DNA of 64,000 nucleotides. It comes from Akkermansia muciniphila. GTDB taxonomy: Bacteria > Verrucomicrobiota > Verrucomicrobiia > Verrucomicrobiales > Akkermansiaceae. A program made the position numbers and the translations under genes. Shown here piece by piece: positions 20,181 through 29,365 of the stretch. Every line of letters begins with the position of its first letter. The stretch's first letter is position 1. The notes under the pieces were generated by a model. The model was not told the origin of the DNA, did not search any database, and worked only from the letters and a program-made list of their open reading frames with translations. Where the stretch lies: the NCBI RefSeq assembly GCF_018709685.1, contig NZ_JABDHQ010000001.1, positions 294,517-358,516 on the forward strand, written 5' to 3'.

Positions 20181-21521
20181 TTAGAAATTGGTGCGGAACG
20201 CGATGTTATAGCTCCAGCCGGTGAAGCCTTTCTGCTTGCTGGCGTCCGTGCCGTTGGAATGGGCGTATTCGATGCCCGCCATGATCTTGGCCATGTTCGG
20301 ATTGCATTCGAAAATGTAATAGTTGACGCCCAGGTACAGGGCCTGCATGCAGTCGGACGTGCCGGAATAGGTGGAGTTCTGCGTGTAGCGTTTTTCCCAC
20401 TTCACGGCGTTGCTGCCCGCTGCCATCTGGTAGCGGAGGACGCCTTCCCAGTGGGGCGTGAATTGGTAGGACGGCATGATGGTCACGCCGAACACGTTTT
20501 CAGCCCCGGCCTTCATGCCGATGACGTTGAACCCGGCCATCACTTCCGTCATCAGGGAAAAATCCCCCTGGGAGCCTTCCCAGGTCAGGGCCACCACGTC
20601 CTTGGCTCCGGTGCCCTGGTACTTGGACTTGAAGCTGTAGTCATGCAGCTTGTCGTACGCCTTGTTCCGGGCGTCGTCTCCCCATTTGGTGAAGTTATGT
20701 GCGTAATCCAGCCACAGGCGGCTCTTCTTCAGGAAAACGTCGTTGGACGTGTCATAGCTCAGCGTGCCGGTGACAAAGCAGTTGTCCTGGGAATTGAAGG
20801 CGGGCTCAATGCGGTTGTTGAACGTTCCGGTGCCCGTGCCTCCGTTGCCGTTCATCCAGATGCCCGCGGCCCAGCCCAGCGTATCCTTCTTGTCGGAATT
20901 GTTCACCTGGAACCCGTAGTTGGTCTCCGGGCGGAGCTGGTTGACCAGCATGGAGCGTTCAATGGTCAGGATGGCGGAGGAGGAGGTGCGGTATTCTCCG
21001 GTGATGCGCGGCTTCATTTTGCCGATAGCGTAGGTGACAGGGCCGCCCTTGTATTCCAGATTCAGTTCATACAGGGAATAAGTCAGGTCGGAGGTGTCCC
21101 AGGTGTTGGTCTTTGCGTTATAGCTTTCCAGACCGTCCATGCCGCCGATGTTCCAGACGTTGTTGAATTTGAAGTTCTTCAGGAACTTCATGTTGAATCC
21201 GGCGCGGAAACGGCGCCACTCGTCGTTAAAGCGGCGTCCGTTGCCTTCCTTTTCACCCATCACGCGTCCTTCGCCGTTCGGGTCAATCCAGTCCATGCCG
21301 TACTGCATGCGCAGGGAAACGTTGAACTCCTGGATGTAGGGATTCTTGTGATCCCGTTCCGCATTGAACCACTTGAACCGGTCGCCGAGCCATTTGCAGG
21401 CGGAAAAACTGTCGCGGGCCGGCAGGACGCCTCCGGTGGATGCCGTGGAAGGCGTGGCGGCGGCAAAGGCGGCGGCTCCGAGAGTCATGATGCCGATGAC
21501 GGGGAGAGTATAGGTCTTCAT
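20181..21521 (-). CDS. Outer-membrane porin (phosphate-selective porin O/P type)
   Basis: The protein has 446 residues from the ATG at 21521. A signal peptide (MKTYTLPVIGIMTLGAAAFAA) is followed by alternating beta strands. The layout (FRAGFNMKFLKNFKFNNVWNIGG, YELNLEYKGGPVTYAIGKMKPRITGEYRTSSSAILTIERSMLVNQL) recalls the OprP/OprO family, which has YxKP-type loops after the first strands. The C-terminus ends in a strand with terminal Phe (SYNIAFRTNF), as required for barrel insertion by Bam. It should form a channel for an anionic solute, but specificity is inferred only from the family. A terminator follows inside the recombinase gene. Confidence 0.8.
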   Translation of the reverse strand: MKTYTLPVIGIMTLGAAAFAAATPSTASTGGVLPARDSFSACKWLGDRFKWFNAERDHKNPYIQEFNVSLRMQYGMDWIDPNGEGRVMGEKEGNGRRFNDEWRRFRAGFNMKFLKNFKFNNVWNIGGMDGLESYNAKTNTWDTSDLTYSLYELNLEYKGGPVTYAIGKMKPRITGEYRTSSSAILTIERSMLVNQLRPETNYGFQVNNSDKKDTLGWAAGIWMNGNGGTGTGTFNNRIEPAFNSQDNCFVTGTLSYDTSNDVFLKKSRLWLDYAHNFTKWGDDARNKAYDKLHDYSFKSKYQGTGAKDVVALTWEGSQGDFSLMTEVMAGFNVIGMKAGAENVFGVTIMPSYQFTPHWEGVLRYQMAAGSNAVKWEKRYTQNSTYSGTSDCMQALYLGVNYYIFECNPNMAKIMAGIEYAHSNGTDASKQKGFTGWSYNIAFRTNF

Positions 21522-21664
21522 TTGTTTTCTATGGTTGGTATGTGTCTGTGAGAAGATCTTCCGGGGAAGGTTCTTCCTCACGGAGACGGCTTCTGTCTAT
21601 CAAACCAGCCACAGGGCTGTCCAAGGCTTAAGGGTGACAAAATAGCCACCCGGACCGTTAAAAG

Positions 21665-22360
21665 TTACAGGGTAATGCGGAGCCATTCCTTGGCGGAAAG
21701 GGCAACCGCGGCGGCTTCCACTTCCGCCTTCCGCTTGCTGGCTCCATGGCCATGGCCGATCACGTGCCCGTGCCAGAGTACGCGTGATTCAAAGCGGTCC
21801 TCCGCTTCCCGCTGTCCCCGTTCCTCCGTTTCATAGGAGGGCGTCTCCGGCAGGATGGCCTGGAGGATGGCCTGGAGTTCCCCTTTGGGGTTGATCTCCT
21901 TGGGGTGGCTGGCCGCGGAGTCCAGCGCCTCATGCAGAACGCGCAGGGCCACGGCCTTGGCCGTTTCATAATCGGAATCCAGGGACATGGCCCCGAAGAC
22001 GGATTCAAACGTGTTGGCAATGATGGAATTCTTTCCCCGGCCTCCGGCTCTTTCTTCCCCCTTTCCCAGGGAAATGTACTTGTCCAGCCCCAGGATGTAG
22101 CCGTATTTGCCCAGGTTGGCGCGGCTGACGGTGCGTGCGCGCAGCTGGGTCAGCTCCCCTTCCGGAGACTTGGGCATCTGGTGGTAAAGGTACTGGGTGA
22201 CGGCCAGCTGTAAAATGGCGTCTCCCAGGAATTCAAGGCGTTCATACGTCCGGCGCGTTTCCGGCTTGCTGTCCGTGCTGGGGTGGGTCAGGGCCTGCAC
22301 GAGCAGGTCCGGGTTCTTGAAGCGGTAACCCAGCTTGTCTTCCAGCGCGGTATAGTTCAT
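21665..22360 (-). CDS. rnc: Ribonuclease III
   Basis: The protein has 231 residues from the ATG at 22360. It cuts double-stranded RNA in rRNA and mRNA processing. The RNase III signature ERLEFLGDAILQLAVTQYLY is present with its catalytic Glu and Asp. The second acidic motif is NTFESVFGAMSLDSDYETA. A C-terminal double-stranded-RNA-binding domain (NPKGELQAILQAILPETPSYETEERGQREAEDRFESRVLWHGHVIGHGHGASKRKAEVEAAAVAL) is intact. The gene is divergent from the flavin reductase. Confidence 0.95.
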   Translation of the reverse strand: MNYTALEDKLGYRFKNPDLLVQALTHPSTDSKPETRRTYERLEFLGDAILQLAVTQYLYHQMPKSPEGELTQLRARTVSRANLGKYGYILGLDKYISLGKGEERAGGRGKNSIIANTFESVFGAMSLDSDYETAKAVALRVLHEALDSAASHPKEINPKGELQAILQAILPETPSYETEERGQREAEDRFESRVLWHGHVIGHGHGASKRKAEVEAAAVALSAKEWLRITL

Positions 22361-22466
22361 CCCGGAAATGCTAGGGCCGCCAATTCGGAAATGCAACTCC
22401 AAAGGAAGGGTGTTTCCGGAAGGGCGGGGGGCGCCTTTTCCGCGTCATCCCAGCCGCGGCGCGGCT

Positions 22467-22494
22467 TTGACATATGGGCGCGGAGGTGTAGGAT
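22467..22494 (+). promoter_or_regulatory. Promoter of the flavin reductase gene
   Basis: A perfect TTGACA (22467-22472) is separated by 16 nt from TAGGAT (22489-22494). Transcription would begin near 22501, after the ATG at 22493. This favours the ATG at 22523 as start even though GGAGGT precedes 22493. Confidence 0.55.
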
Positions 22495-22522
22495 GATAGG
22501 CGAACGAACGTTAGAAACCACG

Positions 22523-23026
22523 ATGAAAAAGATTGATCCAAAGGAGATTCGGGATAATGCCATGCAGTTGATCGGGCACGACTGGATGCTGGTGACGGCT
22601 GGAACGCCGGAGCATTTCAATATGATGACGGCCAGCTGGGGAGGCCTGGGCTTCATGTGGAAAAAGCCCGTGGCGTTCGTGGTCATCCGGCCCCAGCGCC
22701 ATACCTTCCGCTTCATTGAAGCCGGGGAGGAGTTCACGCTTTCCTTCTTCAGTCATGAGTACCATAAGGCCCTGACCGTTTGCGGCACCACCAGTGGGCG
22801 GGATACGGACAAGGTGGCCGCCTCCAGGCTGACTCCGCATGTAACGGAGAACGGCAACGTGAGCTTTGCGGAAGCGCGCCTGGTGCTGGAATGCCGCAAG
22901 CTGTACGCGGAGGCTCTGAATCCGGAAGCTTTTCTGGACAAGACCATTGTGCCGGAATGGTATGCGGCCGGGGATTTCCACAAGATGTACATTGTGGAGA
23001 TACTGAACGTATGGGTGAAGGAATAG
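22523..23026 (+). CDS. Flavin reductase-like FMN-binding protein
   Basis: The protein has 167 residues from the ATG at 22523. An in-frame ATG at 22493 with a GGAGGT Shine-Dalgarno gives ten extra residues, but a promoter appears to overlap it. The fold is that of the flavin reductase/FMN-binding split barrel: WMLVTAGTPEHFNMMTASWGGLGFMWKKPVAFVVIRPQRHTFRFIEAGEEFTLSFF, then CGTTSGRDTDKVAASRLTP. Such proteins bind FMN and pass electrons from NAD(P)H or from a partner. The physiological partner is unknown. It is convergent with recF, 36 nt apart. Confidence 0.85.
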   Translation: MKKIDPKEIRDNAMQLIGHDWMLVTAGTPEHFNMMTASWGGLGFMWKKPVAFVVIRPQRHTFRFIEAGEEFTLSFFSHEYHKALTVCGTTSGRDTDKVAASRLTPHVTENGNVSFAEARLVLECRKLYAEALNPEAFLDKTIVPEWYAAGDFHKMYIVEILNVWVKE

Positions 23027-23062
23027 GGAGCCCGGGCGGTTCCTTTTTCAGCCAGGCCGTGT

Positions 23063-24118
23063 TCAGACCGGCTTGAGGGTGGAGTCCTCCAGCCGGAAGG
23101 CCGGCAGCGGGCACGGGGCGTCATGCAGCCAGTCCAGATGGGTGGTGGTGATGAGGCTCTGGGCGTCCGCCGGGAGTGATTGGAGAAAGGCCACGCGCCG
23201 CGTGGGGTCCAGCTCTCCGAAGACGTCGTCAATCAGGTGAATGGGCGTGTGGCCCGTTTCCTCCGTAAGCAGGGAGGACTGCGCCAGCTTCATGGAGATG
23301 GCGATGGTGCGCTGCTGCCCTTCCGAGGCGAATTGGGCGGCGCTTCTGCCGTTCAGCGTGATGTCCAGGTCGTCCCGGTGCGGGCCGTTCTGGGTCTGTC
23401 CGTACCGGATGTCCCGGTCCACCCCGGCGCACAGCCGTTCGTACAGGTCCCCTTCCTCGGCGGCGCGGTAGGTGACGGCGGCCTGTTCCTCCCTTCCTCC
23501 GATGTTGCGGTAGGCCAGGGCGATATGGGGAGCCAGAAGCGCCAGCAGGCTGGCGCGCAGGTTCCTCAGTTCCGTGCCGTACAGGGCAAGCTGCTGGGTG
23601 TACGCGTCCAGTTGGAGCCTGTCCTTATGCCTGTGTTTAAGCAGGTAGTTGCGCGTTTTCAGAGCTTTCCGGTAGCTGAACAGGGCCAGCCTGTAGCCAG
23701 GGTGCCACTGGCTGCCCAGAAAGTCCATGTATTTTCTGCGGGCGTCCGCTCCGGCCTGGACCAGGGAAAGATCGTCATTGCCCAGCCAGACCACGGGGTA
23801 GCTGTCCGCCAGGTAGCTGCGCTGGTCCTTGCGCGGTTCGCCGTTCACACGGAGGTCCGGAGCTTCAGGGGCCCACAGGATGCGCCTGATCTGCCCCGAC
23901 AGTTCCCCGCGAATGCCGAAGGATTGTTTGCCGTGGGCCGCCAGAGGACCGGGCCGGGCGGTGCGGGGGGATTGCAGGCGGAGCAGGAAGCAGACGGCCT
24001 CCAGCAGGCTGGTTTTCCCCTGCGCGTTGTTTCCCAGGATGATGGCCCCCTGCTGCGGAATCTGCCAGGAGAAGCTCCCGTAGCAGCGGAAGTCCATTAA
24101 TTTCAGCCTGGAAATCAT
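23063..24118 (-). CDS. recF: DNA replication/repair protein RecF
   Basis: The protein has 351 residues. RecF is an SMC-like ATPase that helps load RecA at gaps. The N-terminus LKLMDFRCYGSFSWQIP leads into the Walker A motif GNNAQGKTSLLEAV (about residues 29-42). The ABC signature region (FASEGQQRTIAISMKLAQ) and Walker B (PIHLIDDVFGELDPTRR) are near the C-terminus, with ITTTHLDWL as the switch His. It is third in the minus-strand group cmk-plsC-recF, 17 nt after plsC. The usual dnaA/dnaN neighbourhood is absent. Confidence 0.93.
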   Translation of the reverse strand: MISRLKLMDFRCYGSFSWQIPQQGAIILGNNAQGKTSLLEAVCFLLRLQSPRTARPGPLAAHGKQSFGIRGELSGQIRRILWAPEAPDLRVNGEPRKDQRSYLADSYPVVWLGNDDLSLVQAGADARRKYMDFLGSQWHPGYRLALFSYRKALKTRNYLLKHRHKDRLQLDAYTQQLALYGTELRNLRASLLALLAPHIALAYRNIGGREEQAAVTYRAAEEGDLYERLCAGVDRDIRYGQTQNGPHRDDLDITLNGRSAAQFASEGQQRTIAISMKLAQSSLLTEETGHTPIHLIDDVFGELDPTRRVAFLQSLPADAQSLITTTHLDWLHDAPCPLPAFRLEDSTLKPV

Positions 24119-24135
24119 GGGGCCGGGAAAGGGGA

Positions 24136-24747
24136 TTATTCCGCAGGAAGGGCGCGGATGGCGTCCATGATCCTGTCCGTCAGATGCTGGTACGCCTCTT
24201 TTCCTTTGGCGTTGAGTTCCGCCGGAGTGAAGGGGATGGGGTCCCCCACCGTGACCGTGACGGGATGGATTCTGGGGAAGTGGGAGCCGATGGGAAAGGC
24301 TTCATACGCCCCGCTGATGCGCAGGGGCTGCACGGGTACTTTCGTCTTGCTCAGGATGAGGCCGATGCCTCCCATGCCGTCATGTATTTCACCGTCCGGC
24401 GTGCGGGAGCCTTCCGGGAAGACGAGCACGCGCTTGCCGGATTTCAGCAGGCGTATCACGTGCTTGAGGCTGGCGGCGTCCGGGTTTTCCTGGTCGATGG
24501 GGATGGCCTGGCAAAGCGGAAGAGCCCACTTGAAGATGCCCTGGAACAGGGTCTTGCGGGCGAAGAAATAGATGCCCTCCTCATAGGAGATGCCCAGCAT
24601 GGGAGGGTCCAGAAAGCTCTGGTGATTGCTGACAATGAGCACGGGGCCGTCTTCAATCAGCTTTTCCCGGTTGACGACCTTCCAGGAGAAGAAGGCTTTG
24701 GAGATGCTTTTGAAAAGCGTGTAGAAAACCCAGTAGAAGGAGTTCAT
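24136..24747 (-). CDS. plsC: 1-acyl-sn-glycerol-3-phosphate acyltransferase
   Basis: The protein has 203 residues. It adds the second acyl chain to lysophosphatidate at the inner membrane. The four acyltransferase blocks are visible: SNHQSFLDPPMLG (the NHxxxxD catalytic pair), FARKTLFQG, VFPEGSRTPDG and VPVQPLRISGAYEAFP. The hydrophobic N-terminus (FYWVFYTLFKSISKAFF) anchors it. The gene overlaps the end of cmk by 4 nt (ATGA), so translation is coupled. Pairing of cmk with plsC is common in bacteria. Confidence 0.93.
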   Translation of the reverse strand: MNSFYWVFYTLFKSISKAFFSWKVVNREKLIEDGPVLIVSNHQSFLDPPMLGISYEEGIYFFARKTLFQGIFKWALPLCQAIPIDQENPDAASLKHVIRLLKSGKRVLVFPEGSRTPDGEIHDGMGGIGLILSKTKVPVQPLRISGAYEAFPIGSHFPRIHPVTVTVGDPIPFTPAELNAKGKEAYQHLTDRIMDAIRALPAE

Positions 24748-25385
24748 CTGGCGGCGAGTTTTTGTTGAATGTTATCCGTAATGAAGTGGACGACCTGGTC
24801 AATCGTCATGTCTGATGTATCCACCAGCAGGGCGTCCGGCGCCTGCGCCAGCGGGGCCGTGGCGCGGGAGGAGTCCTTGCGGTCACGTTCCGCGATGGAG
24901 TCCGTCAGGCCTTCTGCGGCGCGGCGGGCGGCCCTCACTTCCTCGGAGGCGGTGACGAAGTACTTGAACGGCGTATCCGGAAAGACCACGGTGCCTATGT
25001 CCCTGCCTTCCATGACCACGGGTTCCCGGCGGTTGTATTCCCGCTGCCGTTCCACCAGCAGGGAGCGCACTTCCGGAATGGCCGCAATGGTGGAGACGTG
25101 GTCGTTGACCTGCTGCCGCGTGAGTTCTTCACCCAGCACATGTTCCCCGCACAGTACCACGGAGCGGCTGCCGTCCTTGCCGAAGGAGAGGGGGACGGAG
25201 GGCAGGGCGGCCAGCACGGCGACCGTATCCGCCGGGTTAATGCCCTGTTCCAGCATGTACCAGGTGACGGCCCGGTACATGGCTCCGGTGTTGATGAACG
25301 TGTAGCCGAGGCGGTCCGCAATGAGCTTGGCGACGGTGGATTTTCCGGATGCGGCGGGGCCGTCAATGGCGATGGCTGGGTGCAT
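24744..25385 (-). CDS. cmk: Cytidylate kinase
   Basis: The protein has 213 residues. It phosphorylates CMP and dCMP with ATP. The P-loop IDGPAASGKSTVAK is at residues 6-19. The family block YTFINTGAMYRAVTWYM follows, and the lid/substrate region is VVMEGRDIGTVVFPDTPFKYFVTASEEVRAARRA. It is the first gene of the minus-strand cmk-plsC-recF group and is divergent from the OlsF-like gene, with 138 nt of shared upstream DNA. Confidence 0.95.
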   Translation of the reverse strand: MHPAIAIDGPAASGKSTVAKLIADRLGYTFINTGAMYRAVTWYMLEQGINPADTVAVLAALPSVPLSFGKDGSRSVVLCGEHVLGEELTRQQVNDHVSTIAAIPEVRSLLVERQREYNRREPVVMEGRDIGTVVFPDTPFKYFVTASEEVRAARRAAEGLTDSIAERDRKDSSRATAPLAQAPDALLVDTSDMTIDQVVHFITDNIQQKLAAR

Positions 25386-25523
25386 GAGTGTCTTCTATGT
25401 TGGAAATGGGGGCTAAAGCCGCTTGGATTGTAACTTTGCGCCCTGTGGAAATCAAGACCGCGTTCCGGACGGCAGTGCAAAAAGAGTTTCACTTTTTCCT
25501 GTAAATTCGTTATACAGCGGGGC

Positions 25524-27365
25524 ATGGCCCAGCTCAAACACCCGAAGATGGTGGACATCCGAGATATTTTGGACGAAAACACGCGTCTGCCTTCGCTGGT
25601 GGCGGCGTCTGCTGAAAAGCTGCTGGGCCTGGAACGCCTGAACAAGGCGTACGACAAGATTGTGCGCGACAAGGAGTCCGGCTCCCCGGAGAATTTCTTC
25701 CAGCTTGCCTCCAGGCACTTGAACCTGAAATTGCAGCTCCGTCCTGGGGACCTGGAAAATATCCCCAAGAAGGGCCCGGTGGTCGTGGTCGCCAACCATC
25801 CCCACGGCCTGTCGGACGGCATCATGTTCGGGGAGCTGCTCACGCGCGTGCGGGAGGATGTCCGCATCCTGGCCAACGAGCAGCTTTCCCTGTGCCAGGA
25901 GCTGGAGCCCTGGCTCATCAAGGTGGACGTTTACGAGGATGAAAACGCCAAGCGCAAGAACCTTTCCGGCATGCGCCAGATGATCTCCTGGCTGCGGAAG
26001 GGCGGCGTGCTGGGCATTTTCCCCGCCGGCACGGCCTCCAGCTTTTCGCTGGCCCACAAGAGGGTGACGGACGATCCCTGGAACACGAACATCGCCGCCA
26101 TTATCCGCATGACGAAGGCGACGGTGGTGCCCGTGTATTTCCCGGGGCGCAACAGCCTGCTGTTCCAGGGCGTTTCCCTGATCAACCGCAAGGCGCGCGT
26201 GGCCTTCCTTCCCCGTGAGGTGGGGCGTGACGGCCGCCGTACGCACCGCATTGTGGTGGGCAAGCCCATTCCGTTCAGCCAGCTTGGGCAGTATGATTCT
26301 GATGAAGCCATGGTCTCCCATCTGCGCCTGCGCACCTACCTGCTGGGCAAGAGTTATGAAAAAAGCCGCCGTCCCCATGTGCACAAGAAGGACCGGAAGG
26401 CGAAGATGGCCACGCTGATTTCCCCCGTTTCCGTGCAGGACATGCAGGCGGAGATTGACGCGCTGCCCCCGGAATGCCTGCATGCCCGCCAGGAGAACGG
26501 AGACTGGGACGTGTACGTGGCGGACGCCCTGCAAATCCCCAATATCCTGATTGAAATAGGGCGTCTGCGGGAATACACCTTCCGCCAGGTGGGGGAGGGT
26601 TCCGGCAAGGCGTGCGACCTGGACACGTATGACAATCATTACAAGCACCTGTTTCTGTGGGACCGCACCCACCGGAAGATTGTGGGCGCCTACCGCATGG
26701 GGGAGACGGACAAGATCATTGCCCGCTACGGCGTGAAAGGGCTGTATAACGGGGAATACTTCTCCTTTTCCCCCGCCGCCCTGAAGGTGCTGGACCGCTC
26801 CCTGGAAATGGGGCGCGCCTTCATCGTGCCGGAATACCAGAAAAGGCCGCTGGCCCTCGGCTTCATCTGGGAGGGCATCGGCCAGTTCATGGCCCGCAAC
26901 CATCATTACCGCTACCTGTTCGGCACGGTAAGCATTTCCCGTGATTACACCAACCTTTCCCGCGCCCTCATCGTTTCCTACCTGAAGGCGCATGAAATGG
27001 AACCCGTGCTGGTGCATGAGGTGAAGGCCTACAATCCGCCCCGCAAGGCGGACCTGAAGAGGTCGGAATCCTGCATCCTCCCCATCGGCCTGACGGATGC
27101 GCAGGGGCTTTCCCAGCTGGTGGCGGACATTGAAGAGGACGGCAAGGGAATTCCCGTGCTGCTGCGCCAGTACCTGAAGCTGAACGGAAAAATCCTGTCC
27201 TTCAGCGTGGACAAGCACTTCGGCGACGTGCTGGACTGCCTGATCCTGGTGGATATTTTCAAAACGCCGGAGCGTTCCATCAAGCGTTACCTGGGCCGGG
27301 ACACGTATGAACAGCTCCTGCCCTACATGCAGCAGGAGAAGGAGGAAGAAAAGGCGGCGGAATAG
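25524..27365 (+). CDS. OlsF-like fused acyltransferase (PlsC domain plus OlsB-type GNAT domain)
   Basis: The protein has 613 residues. The N-terminal part (about 80-270) is a lysophospholipid-acyltransferase domain with VANHPHGLSDG (NHxxxxD-like) and GIFPAGTAS. The C-terminal part (about 330-560) resembles the OlsB/hemolysin-type GNAT acyltransferase: IGRLREYTFRQVGEGSG, DNHYKHLFLWDRTHRKIVGAYRMG and EMGRAFIVPEYQKR. The same order is known in OlsF, which makes ornithine lipid by N- and then O-acylating an amino acid. The likely product is therefore a phosphorus-free aminolipid. Whether the head group is ornithine, glycine or another amino acid cannot be read here. Confidence 0.82.
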   Translation: MAQLKHPKMVDIRDILDENTRLPSLVAASAEKLLGLERLNKAYDKIVRDKESGSPENFFQLASRHLNLKLQLRPGDLENIPKKGPVVVVANHPHGLSDGIMFGELLTRVREDVRILANEQLSLCQELEPWLIKVDVYEDENAKRKNLSGMRQMISWLRKGGVLGIFPAGTASSFSLAHKRVTDDPWNTNIAAIIRMTKATVVPVYFPGRNSLLFQGVSLINRKARVAFLPREVGRDGRRTHRIVVGKPIPFSQLGQYDSDEAMVSHLRLRTYLLGKSYEKSRRPHVHKKDRKAKMATLISPVSVQDMQAEIDALPPECLHARQENGDWDVYVADALQIPNILIEIGRLREYTFRQVGEGSGKACDLDTYDNHYKHLFLWDRTHRKIVGAYRMGETDKIIARYGVKGLYNGEYFSFSPAALKVLDRSLEMGRAFIVPEYQKRPLALGFIWEGIGQFMARNHHYRYLFGTVSISRDYTNLSRALIVSYLKAHEMEPVLVHEVKAYNPPRKADLKRSESCILPIGLTDAQGLSQLVADIEEDGKGIPVLLRQYLKLNGKILSFSVDKHFGDVLDCLILVDIFKTPERSIKRYLGRDTYEQLLPYMQQEKEEEKAAE

Positions 27366-27414
27366 TTCCGCAGGCGTCTTGCATTGGCTTCCCCACGGTT
27401 TTTCCTTAATGCCG

Positions 27415-28311
27415 TTAGTGGAAATGCCTGTAGCCCGCCGGAAGTGCGGAGCAGGGTTCCGCGGTCATTTCCCCGATGACGGTGAAGGGCGTTTCAGGAA
27501 AATGCTCCGCTGCCAGCCGGACGGCCCGCTCGCGGTCGCCGGGGCGCAACGTCACCAGCAGCTCATAATCCTCCCCGTCACCTATGGCCTGGGCCGCCGT
27601 AAATCCCGGGCGCACGGGCAGGAGTTCTTCATGAATGCGGAAGCCCAGTCCGGAAGCCTTCGCCAGCCGGGGGAGGTCGGTTCCCAGCCCGTCGGAAAGG
27701 TCCATCATGGCGGTGGCCACGCCGGAGGCGGCCAGAATGGCGCCCTCCCTGACCCGCGGCATGAAGGAAAGATGGTGCCCCGTGGGGAAACTGCCGCCTA
27801 GCACGCCCGTCACGGCAATCAGGTCGCCCGGCTGTGCCGTGCTGCGCAGGACGGCCTTTCCTTCCGGAACCTCCCCGGTCAGCGCCACGCTGATGATCAG
27901 GCCGTCTGTGGGCAGGCCGGAGCTTTCCCCTCCGGCAATGCTGATGCCGAACTGTTTCGCCATCCGTCCCATTCCCCGGTAAATCCCTTCTACCTGGGAG
28001 ACGGGGCGGTCCGCATGCACAAACAGGGTTACCAGGGCGTGAAGGGGCGTGCCGCCCATGGCTCCAACGTCTGAGACGGCCCGTGCCAGGGCTTTTCTGC
28101 CGATCAGTTCGGGATCCGTGCCGGGCAGGAAGTGCATGCCCTCCACCACGCAATCCGTTTTCAGGAGCAGCTGGCGTTCGCCGGAACTCCGCGTCACGGC
28201 GCAATCGTCCCCCGGTCCCGTCACCAGGGCGGAGTTGGAAGGCATCAGGGGCAGAAGCCGGGCCACCAGCGCGTCCTCCCCCGTCTGCCGGATGGTGGGA
28301 TCAGGTGCCAT
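27415..28311 (-). CDS. thiL: Thiamine-monophosphate kinase
   Basis: The protein has 298 residues. It makes thiamine diphosphate from thiamine phosphate with ATP. AIR-synthase-fold motifs occur in order: GPGDDCAV (metal/ATP loop), KTDCVVEGMHF, IGRKALARAVSDVGAMGG, GGESSGLPTDGLIISVALTGEV, MMDLSDGLGTDLPRL and GDGEDYELLVTL. The start codon overlaps the end of the upstream CPBP protease gene by 11 nt, so the two are translated together. No other thiamine genes are near. Confidence 0.93.
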   Translation of the reverse strand: MAPDPTIRQTGEDALVARLLPLMPSNSALVTGPGDDCAVTRSSGERQLLLKTDCVVEGMHFLPGTDPELIGRKALARAVSDVGAMGGTPLHALVTLFVHADRPVSQVEGIYRGMGRMAKQFGISIAGGESSGLPTDGLIISVALTGEVPEGKAVLRSTAQPGDLIAVTGVLGGSFPTGHHLSFMPRVREGAILAASGVATAMMDLSDGLGTDLPRLAKASGLGFRIHEELLPVRPGFTAAQAIGDGEDYELLVTLRPGDRERAVRLAAEHFPETPFTVIGEMTAEPCSALPAGYRHFH

Positions 28312-29164
28312 AGGGCAGGAGGACGCCGGGGTAAAGAATGTTGATCAGGGTGGCGGTATTGAAAATGCAGTGCGCGATGATGGGCGTCCAGAGGGTGCCC
28401 GTGTATTCATACAGCAGCACCAGCATGGCGCCGAAGATAGCCAGGGGGATGAACGGCACCAGGCTGACGTGGATGATGCCGAAGAGCAGGGACGTGGTGA
28501 CCAGGGCGAACCAGGCGCCTGTGTACTTCTTCATGATCGGATACAGGTAGCCGCGGAAGATAAGCTCTTCCACCAGCGGGGCCGCGATGGCCGCGCTGAA
28601 GCAGATGACCGTAATCAGGGGAATGTCGCTGGAATTCCTCAGCACGGAGACGATGGATTGTTCCGCCGGAGCGTGCGTAACCTGTTCAATCCACAGGAAC
28701 AGGCCTGCCCGGTCCAGCAGGAAGTGGATGACCAGCACCAGCAGGTAGCCCGCCACGGGGGCGTAAACCAGGGCTTTCAGGGAATGTTTTTTCAGCCCCA
28801 GAGCCTCCATTCTGCCCGTGTGGAACATGCGCACCAGCAGGACGAAGGCCAGGATGAGGTTCAGGCATGTGCCGTTGAAAATCTTGTACCCGTCCAGCTC
28901 CATGTTTGTGGTGGTGGGCGGTGCGGACGCGCCGGGAGGCGTGGCCGCCGCCATCAGCGCCCCCATGCTGAAATACAGGACGATGATGCCGCACATGGCG
29001 ATGTCCAGCATGTCCAGATGGTCCACGGGGACGCGCCATTTCAGGGGGCGCCGGATATTCGGCTCCTGGGCCTGGCGGAACACTCCCACGGCCAGAGTGA
29101 TGAACATGACGGCGATCAGGGCGGAGGAAAACAGGGTAATAAGCTGGTCCGTTAATTCATTCAT
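28301..29164 (-). CDS. CPBP/CAAX-family intramembrane metalloprotease
   Basis: The protein has 287 residues from the ATG at 29164, the first Met before the first transmembrane helix. It is polytopic, with about seven hydrophobic stretches. The CPBP motifs are EELIFRGYL (EExxxR, near residue 198) and FGIIHVSLVPFIPLAIFGAMLVLLYEYTGTLWTPIIAHCIFN, with two metal-binding His. Members cleave within the membrane or take part in peptide modification or immunity. The substrate is unknown. It is co-transcribed with thiL. Confidence 0.88.
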   Translation of the reverse strand: MNELTDQLITLFSSALIAVMFITLAVGVFRQAQEPNIRRPLKWRVPVDHLDMLDIAMCGIIVLYFSMGALMAAATPPGASAPPTTTNMELDGYKIFNGTCLNLILAFVLLVRMFHTGRMEALGLKKHSLKALVYAPVAGYLLVLVIHFLLDRAGLFLWIEQVTHAPAEQSIVSVLRNSSDIPLITVICFSAAIAAPLVEELIFRGYLYPIMKKYTGAWFALVTTSLLFGIIHVSLVPFIPLAIFGAMLVLLYEYTGTLWTPIIAHCIFNTATLINILYPGVLLPYGT

Positions 29165-29365
29165 GGAACATGTGTGCGTGGAGTGGGCCGGTCCTCCGGA
29201 GAGCCACGCCGGAAAAAAGGGCTCCTGCTTCTTTAGTGAAAACACGGCAATTTTCCAGCAGAAAGTGAGCTATCCGCCTGCACGGGCCAAAAAAAATCAC
29301 AGGGAAAGGGAATGAATACTTTTCAACGAAAAGCGGGTATGCTACGTTTCCAACGGATTATTGCC

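Noticed and set aside
25452..27218. Long minus-strand open frame opposite the OlsF-like gene
   Set aside because: No domain; the plus-strand acyltransferase motifs are clear.
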